Shown here: piece by piece, positions 60,782 through 64,000 of the stretch | How the letters are laid out: every line of letters begins with the position of its first letter | How positions within the stretch are numbered: position 1 is the stretch's first letter | From: Diphasiastrum complanatum | Lineage: Eukaryota; Streptophyta; Lycopodiopsida; Lycopodiales; Lycopodiaceae | Direction of reading: 5' to 3' | NCBI GenBank assembly: GCA_029204225.1 | Contig: CM055099.1 | Location: forward strand, 45,093,489 to 45,157,488 | Length of the DNA: 64,000 nt | Translations under genes and position numbers: made by a program | Notes under the pieces: model-generated | Databases searched by the model: none | Seen by the model: only the letters and a program-made list of their open reading frames with translations | Told to the model about the DNA's origin: nothing

Positions 60782-63700
60782 ATGGCTTCCAATGGTGGGA
60801 TCATGCTAGAGTCTAGTGAAAGGTTGAGTTCATCAAACTACTCTACTTGGAAAGTGAGGATGGAGTCCTTACTTGAGTTGAATGAACTCATGGACATAGT
60901 TGCAAAAATTGAAGAGAGACCTCTCACACTTCAAGAGCAACAAAGGTTTGATAAGAAGGCCAAAAGGGCTCTTCATATCATTAAAATGAATGTTACAAAT
61001 GAACTTCTCAAGGAAGTTGGAAAGTGTCAAAGTGCAAGTGAGGCATGGAATGCCTTAAAGAAGCTCTTTGAATCAAAGTCCACATCTAGGGTATTGACCC
61101 TAAGGAGACAAATATTTTCTAGTAGGCAAAGAGAGGGTGAAAGTGCTCATGCATTTATCTTGAGAGTTAAGTCCCTAAGTGATGATTTAGCATGCATTGA
61201 TGAGAACATAAAAGATGGTGAAATAGTCCAAGTTATGTTGAATGGTTTGCTAAATGAACATGCTAACCTTGTGCAAAGTTTTGCCATTCAAAGAGTCTTG
61301 CCAAGTGTGGTTGACTTGCAAGAAATCTTATTGGCTGAAGAACATAGGTTGCAATCAAAGCTTGATGGTGCATCCTTGCAAGGTGGAGGTGAAGAGGCTT
61401 TCTTCACAAAAGGCAAATTCAAGGGCAAAGGTAAAGGCAAAGGGAAATGGTCCAAAGGTGGTAACTTTGATCATGATGATCACTCTTCCTCTTCCTCTTC
61501 TACTAAGAACAATAAGTCAAAGTTCAAGTGCTTTTATTGTGGGATAAAAGGTCATTTTGCAAATGAATGTTATAAGAAGAAAAGAGAGCAAGGAGAGAGG
61601 CAAGGAAATCTTACAATAGATGAGGAAGAACATAACACATGTGAATCACTTGTTATGACTTCAAGTTTGTTAGCCAACATAGATGATAATGATCCTTGGT
61701 GGATTGATAGTGGAGCCTCATCTCACATGACAAGACATAAGGAATACTTTACATCCTTATTGTCTTATGAGGGAGAAGGTAACATCATCTACACTGCAAA
61801 TGATGGTCAATGTGACATCAAAGGCATAGGCACTATTCCTATTTCCCTTTCAACAAATAGGAAAGCAAATCTTGAAAATGTTTTGTACATTCCTTCAATC
61901 ACTAAGAATTTGCTTAGTGTAAGTCAAATGATTGACAAAGGACTTGATGTGGAGTTCATTGGAGATGCATGTTTGATAAGTAAATGTGGATCCTTGATTG
62001 CTCAAGGTAGGAGGCATGGTAAACTTTTCAAGCTTGATGCATGTGTGATCTCTAATCATGAAGGATGTATGGCTAGGGAGCAATTGACAAACCAAGAAGT
62101 TTGGCACAAGAGGTTGGGCCATCCCAACTTCAAATCTTTGGAGGTAATGGCAAAGAAAGAGCTTGTTCTTGGTCTCCCTAAAAGTCTTGTTGCAAACAAT
62201 AGTGTTTGTGAACATTGTGCCTTGTCCAAATCTCATAGACTTGCTTATTCTAGATCTACTTCTAGATCTAAAGAAGCTTTTCAACTTGTGCATTCTGATA
62301 TTCATTCTTCTAGTACAACTAGCAATGGTGGGGCAAAGATGTATGCAACTTTCATTGATGACTTTAGTAGGTATACTTGGATCTATCTTCTTAAAAGTAA
62401 GGATGAAGTGTTTGCTGCATTTGTCAAGTTCAAGAATGAAATGGAAAACCAATTCAATACAAAGATCAAATGCTTAAGATCTGATAATGGAGGGGAATAC
62501 ACCTCAAATAGGTTCAAAGACTTTTGTATAGCACATGGGATTAAGAGGGAGATGTCTAGTCCTAGGACTCCACAACAGAATGGAGTGGCCGAGAGGAAGA
62601 ATAGAACCCTTTGTGAATGTGCCAAGGCAATGAGACTACATGCTAATCTTGCTAAGTCTTTTTGGGGGGAAGCTTTAGCATGTGCTAACTATCTATGTAA
62701 TAGATGGACAAGTGCTTCCTTGGATGGTAAAACTCCTCATGAGGTTCTTTATGGTAGAAGGCCGAGTGTCAAGCATTGTAGGATCTTTGGATGTACATGT
62801 TTTGTCAATATCACACTTGATGATAGAACTAAAGAAGATCCTTCATCAAAGAAGGGTGTGTTTGTTGGCTATAGTGAAGTAAGCAAGGCTTACAAAGTGT
62901 ACATTCCTTCTACAAAGAAAGTTGTCATAAGTAGGGATGTCATCTTTCATGAAGAGAATGTTTCCAATGTTGTTGATGTTGATGTTGATGTGCCTACTAA
63001 TCATCATGATGTGCAAGATGTCTTGGATGAAGATGGAGATGCCACTCCAAAGCAAACTTCAAGGAAGACTCAAAGGCAAAGGGCTAAGCCATCAAGGCTA
63101 ACCTATGATGAAAAAGGAAAGCAAGTGGTGGACAACTCTAACTTTGCGTTTCTTACCTCTTTTGATGAACCAACTTGTGTAGGTGAAGCAATTCAAAAGA
63201 AGGAATGGATCCAAGCCATGGATCATGAGCATCAAGCACTCATCAAAAGCAACACATGGAGGTTGGTAAAGCTTCCAAAGGACAAGAAGGCAATTGGTTG
63301 TAAGTGGATCTTCAAGATCAAGACAAATCAAGATGGATCAATCAACAAGTACAAGGCAAGGTTGGTGGCAAAGGGGTATGCTCAAGAATATGGTATTGAC
63401 TATGATGAGACCTTTGCACCCGTGGCAAAGATGGTAACTATTCGAATCCTAATCTCTCTTGCAACTCTTTATGATTGGGATATGTGGCAAATGGATGTTA
63501 CTAATGCCTTCTTGAATGGTGATCTTGAAGAAGATATTTACATGGAGCAACCCGAGGGCTATGTTTCACATGATGAGCCTAATCATGTGTGCTATCTCCA
63601 AAAGAGTTTGTATGGGCTAAATCAAGCACCAAGGAGTTGGTATGCTAAGCTCAATTCCTTCTTACTTTCTCAAAACTTTGTTATGAGTGAGTATGATCAT

Positions 63701-64000
63701 TCTCTCTACTTTAGATTGAATGAAAATGATATCACTTTACTTTTGATCTATGTTGATGACATTATCTTAAGTGGTGGTAACAATCTAGATATAGATGAAA
63801 TCAAGATGGCACTCAAAAGAGAGTTTGAAATTCAAGATCTTGGTAAACTTCATTATATCTTAGGAATAGAGATTATTAGAACTTCTAAATCTACATTCAT
63901 ATGTCAAGAAAAGTATGTTAACTCTATTCTAAAAAGGTTTCATATGGAAGATTGTAAAGTTGTTTCTACTCCTATGGAATCAAATGTAAAGCTAACTACA
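60782..64000 (+). CDS. copia gag-pol polyprotein, uninterrupted, 3' end outside window
   Basis: Reading from ATG 60782 I find 1073 codons and no stop. Gag is at 1-240 with a Lys/Gly-rich linker near 205-222, and the CCHC knuckle has C250, C253, H258 and C263. Protease DSGA starts at D309. The integrase HHCC is followed by the core with D526 (FIDDF), D568 (SDNGGEY) and E604 (VAERKN), exactly DD35E. RT spans about 790-1073 with LVAKGYAQ, DVTNAFLNGDLEEDIYMEQPEGY and YVDD at 990-993. All visible catalytic residues are canonical. It should supply capsid, protease, integrase and RT as one precursor, and could in principle also mobilise the deleted relative at 8949. Confidence 0.95.
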   Translation, partial: MASNGGIMLESSERLSSSNYSTWKVRMESLLELNELMDIVAKIEERPLTLQEQQRFDKKAKRALHIIKMNVTNELLKEVGKCQSASEAWNALKKLFESKSTSRVLTLRRQIFSSRQREGESAHAFILRVKSLSDDLACIDENIKDGEIVQVMLNGLLNEHANLVQSFAIQRVLPSVVDLQEILLAEEHRLQSKLDGASLQGGGEEAFFTKGKFKGKGKGKGKWSKGGNFDHDDHSSSSSSTKNNKSKFKCFYCGIKGHFANECYKKKREQGERQGNLTIDEEEHNTCESLVMTSSLLANIDDNDPWWIDSGASSHMTRHKEYFTSLLSYEGEGNIIYTANDGQCDIKGIGTIPISLSTNRKANLENVLYIPSITKNLLSVSQMIDKGLDVEFIGDACLISKCGSLIAQGRRHGKLFKLDACVISNHEGCMAREQLTNQEVWHKRLGHPNFKSLEVMAKKELVLGLPKSLVANNSVCEHCALSKSHRLAYSRSTSRSKEAFQLVHSDIHSSSTTSNGGAKMYATFIDDFSRYTWIYLLKSKDEVFAAFVKFKNEMENQFNTKIKCLRSDNGGEYTSNRFKDFCIAHGIKREMSSPRTPQQNGVAERKNRTLCECAKAMRLHANLAKSFWGEALACANYLCNRWTSASLDGKTPHEVLYGRRPSVKHCRIFGCTCFVNITLDDRTKEDPSSKKGVFVGYSEVSKAYKVYIPSTKKVVISRDVIFHEENVSNVVDVDVDVPTNHHDVQDVLDEDGDATPKQTSRKTQRQRAKPSRLTYDEKGKQVVDNSNFAFLTSFDEPTCVGEAIQKKEWIQAMDHEHQALIKSNTWRLVKLPKDKKAIGCKWIFKIKTNQDGSINKYKARLVAKGYAQEYGIDYDETFAPVAKMVTIRILISLATLYDWDMWQMDVTNAFLNGDLEEDIYMEQPEGYVSHDEPNHVCYLQKSLYGLNQAPRSWYAKLNSFLLSQNFVMSEYDHSLYFRLNENDITLLLIYVDDIILSGGNNLDIDEIKMALKREFEIQDLGKLHYILGIEIIRTSKSTFICQEKYVNSILKRFHMEDCKVVSTPMESNVKLTT

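Larger units (their letters stand above)
58955..64000 (+). mobile_element. apparently intact family C copia, running off the right edge
   Basis: 5' LTR 58955-59609, PBS 59610-59621, leader, then one gag-pol frame from 60782 to the end of the window. Gag is clearly related to that at 10178 (ESxxRLxSxNYSTWKVRMESLLE; CFYCGIKGHFA), and the LTR termini agree (TGTGA...TTCACA). The 5 bases before the LTR are CTTAC. RNase H, PPT and 3' LTR lie outside the window. Confidence 0.95.

Overview
The window looks like nuclear DNA of a land plant with a large, repeat-dominated genome. It is AT-rich and full of Ty1/copia elements whose primer-binding sites match TGGTATCAGAGC (initiator tRNA-Met). It also holds plant-style LTRs, long CT/AG microsatellites, LINE pieces, a Helitron relative and a two-copy TTTAGGG motif. 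Nothing points to a particular species; gymnosperm, fern or another large-genome lineage would all fit. There is no bacterial operon, CRISPR array, rRNA or confident tRNA gene.

Layout. 1-2853: a minus-strand copia fragment (family B) abutting the 3' end and complete 1184-bp LTR of a second copia family (A). 2854-3827: a gag-like or unknown ORF with a short LTR scrap. 3828-15643: a minus-strand family A copia, split in its reverse transcriptase by a plus-strand family B element (4475-12100). The 3' LTR of B is itself split by a family C element (8949-11986), so three insertions are nested. 15644-21135: coiled-coil coding remnants, a Ty3/gypsy RT-RNase H fragment (minus), another family A copy (plus) and the start of an unrelated LTR. 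21136-24060: gene-poor DNA with an AG array and a SINE-like block. 24060-34310: LINE reverse-transcriptase pieces, two family A LTR copies, an internally deleted family A element, and an island (26770-28345) with a decayed H3-type histone-fold gene. A 1.2-kb LINE-containing segment is duplicated in tandem.

34310-38230 holds one rearranged copy of a small membrane-protein gene; an open copy lies at 50770-51399. 38232-41560 is a plus-strand copia (family F). 44354-47152 is a fold-back structure with about 0.75-kb inverted arms. 47180-49695 is a broken Helentron-like element (DUF6570-like region, Pif1 helicase end, EEP nuclease). 53466-54320 holds a decayed bacterial-type DNA amino-methyltransferase gene. 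55440-57334 is another internally deleted copia. 58955 to the right edge is the youngest-looking element, family C type, with 5' LTR, PBS and an uninterrupted gag-pol frame of 1073 codons that runs off the window.

Most coding capacity is therefore selfish DNA in stages of decay. Several copies share one deletion style: LTRs kept, interior removed at short homologies. The non-transposon material is a small two-helix membrane-protein gene, the H3-like gene and the methyltransferase-like gene. The last two carry in-frame stops or frameshifts and are read here as pseudogenes.
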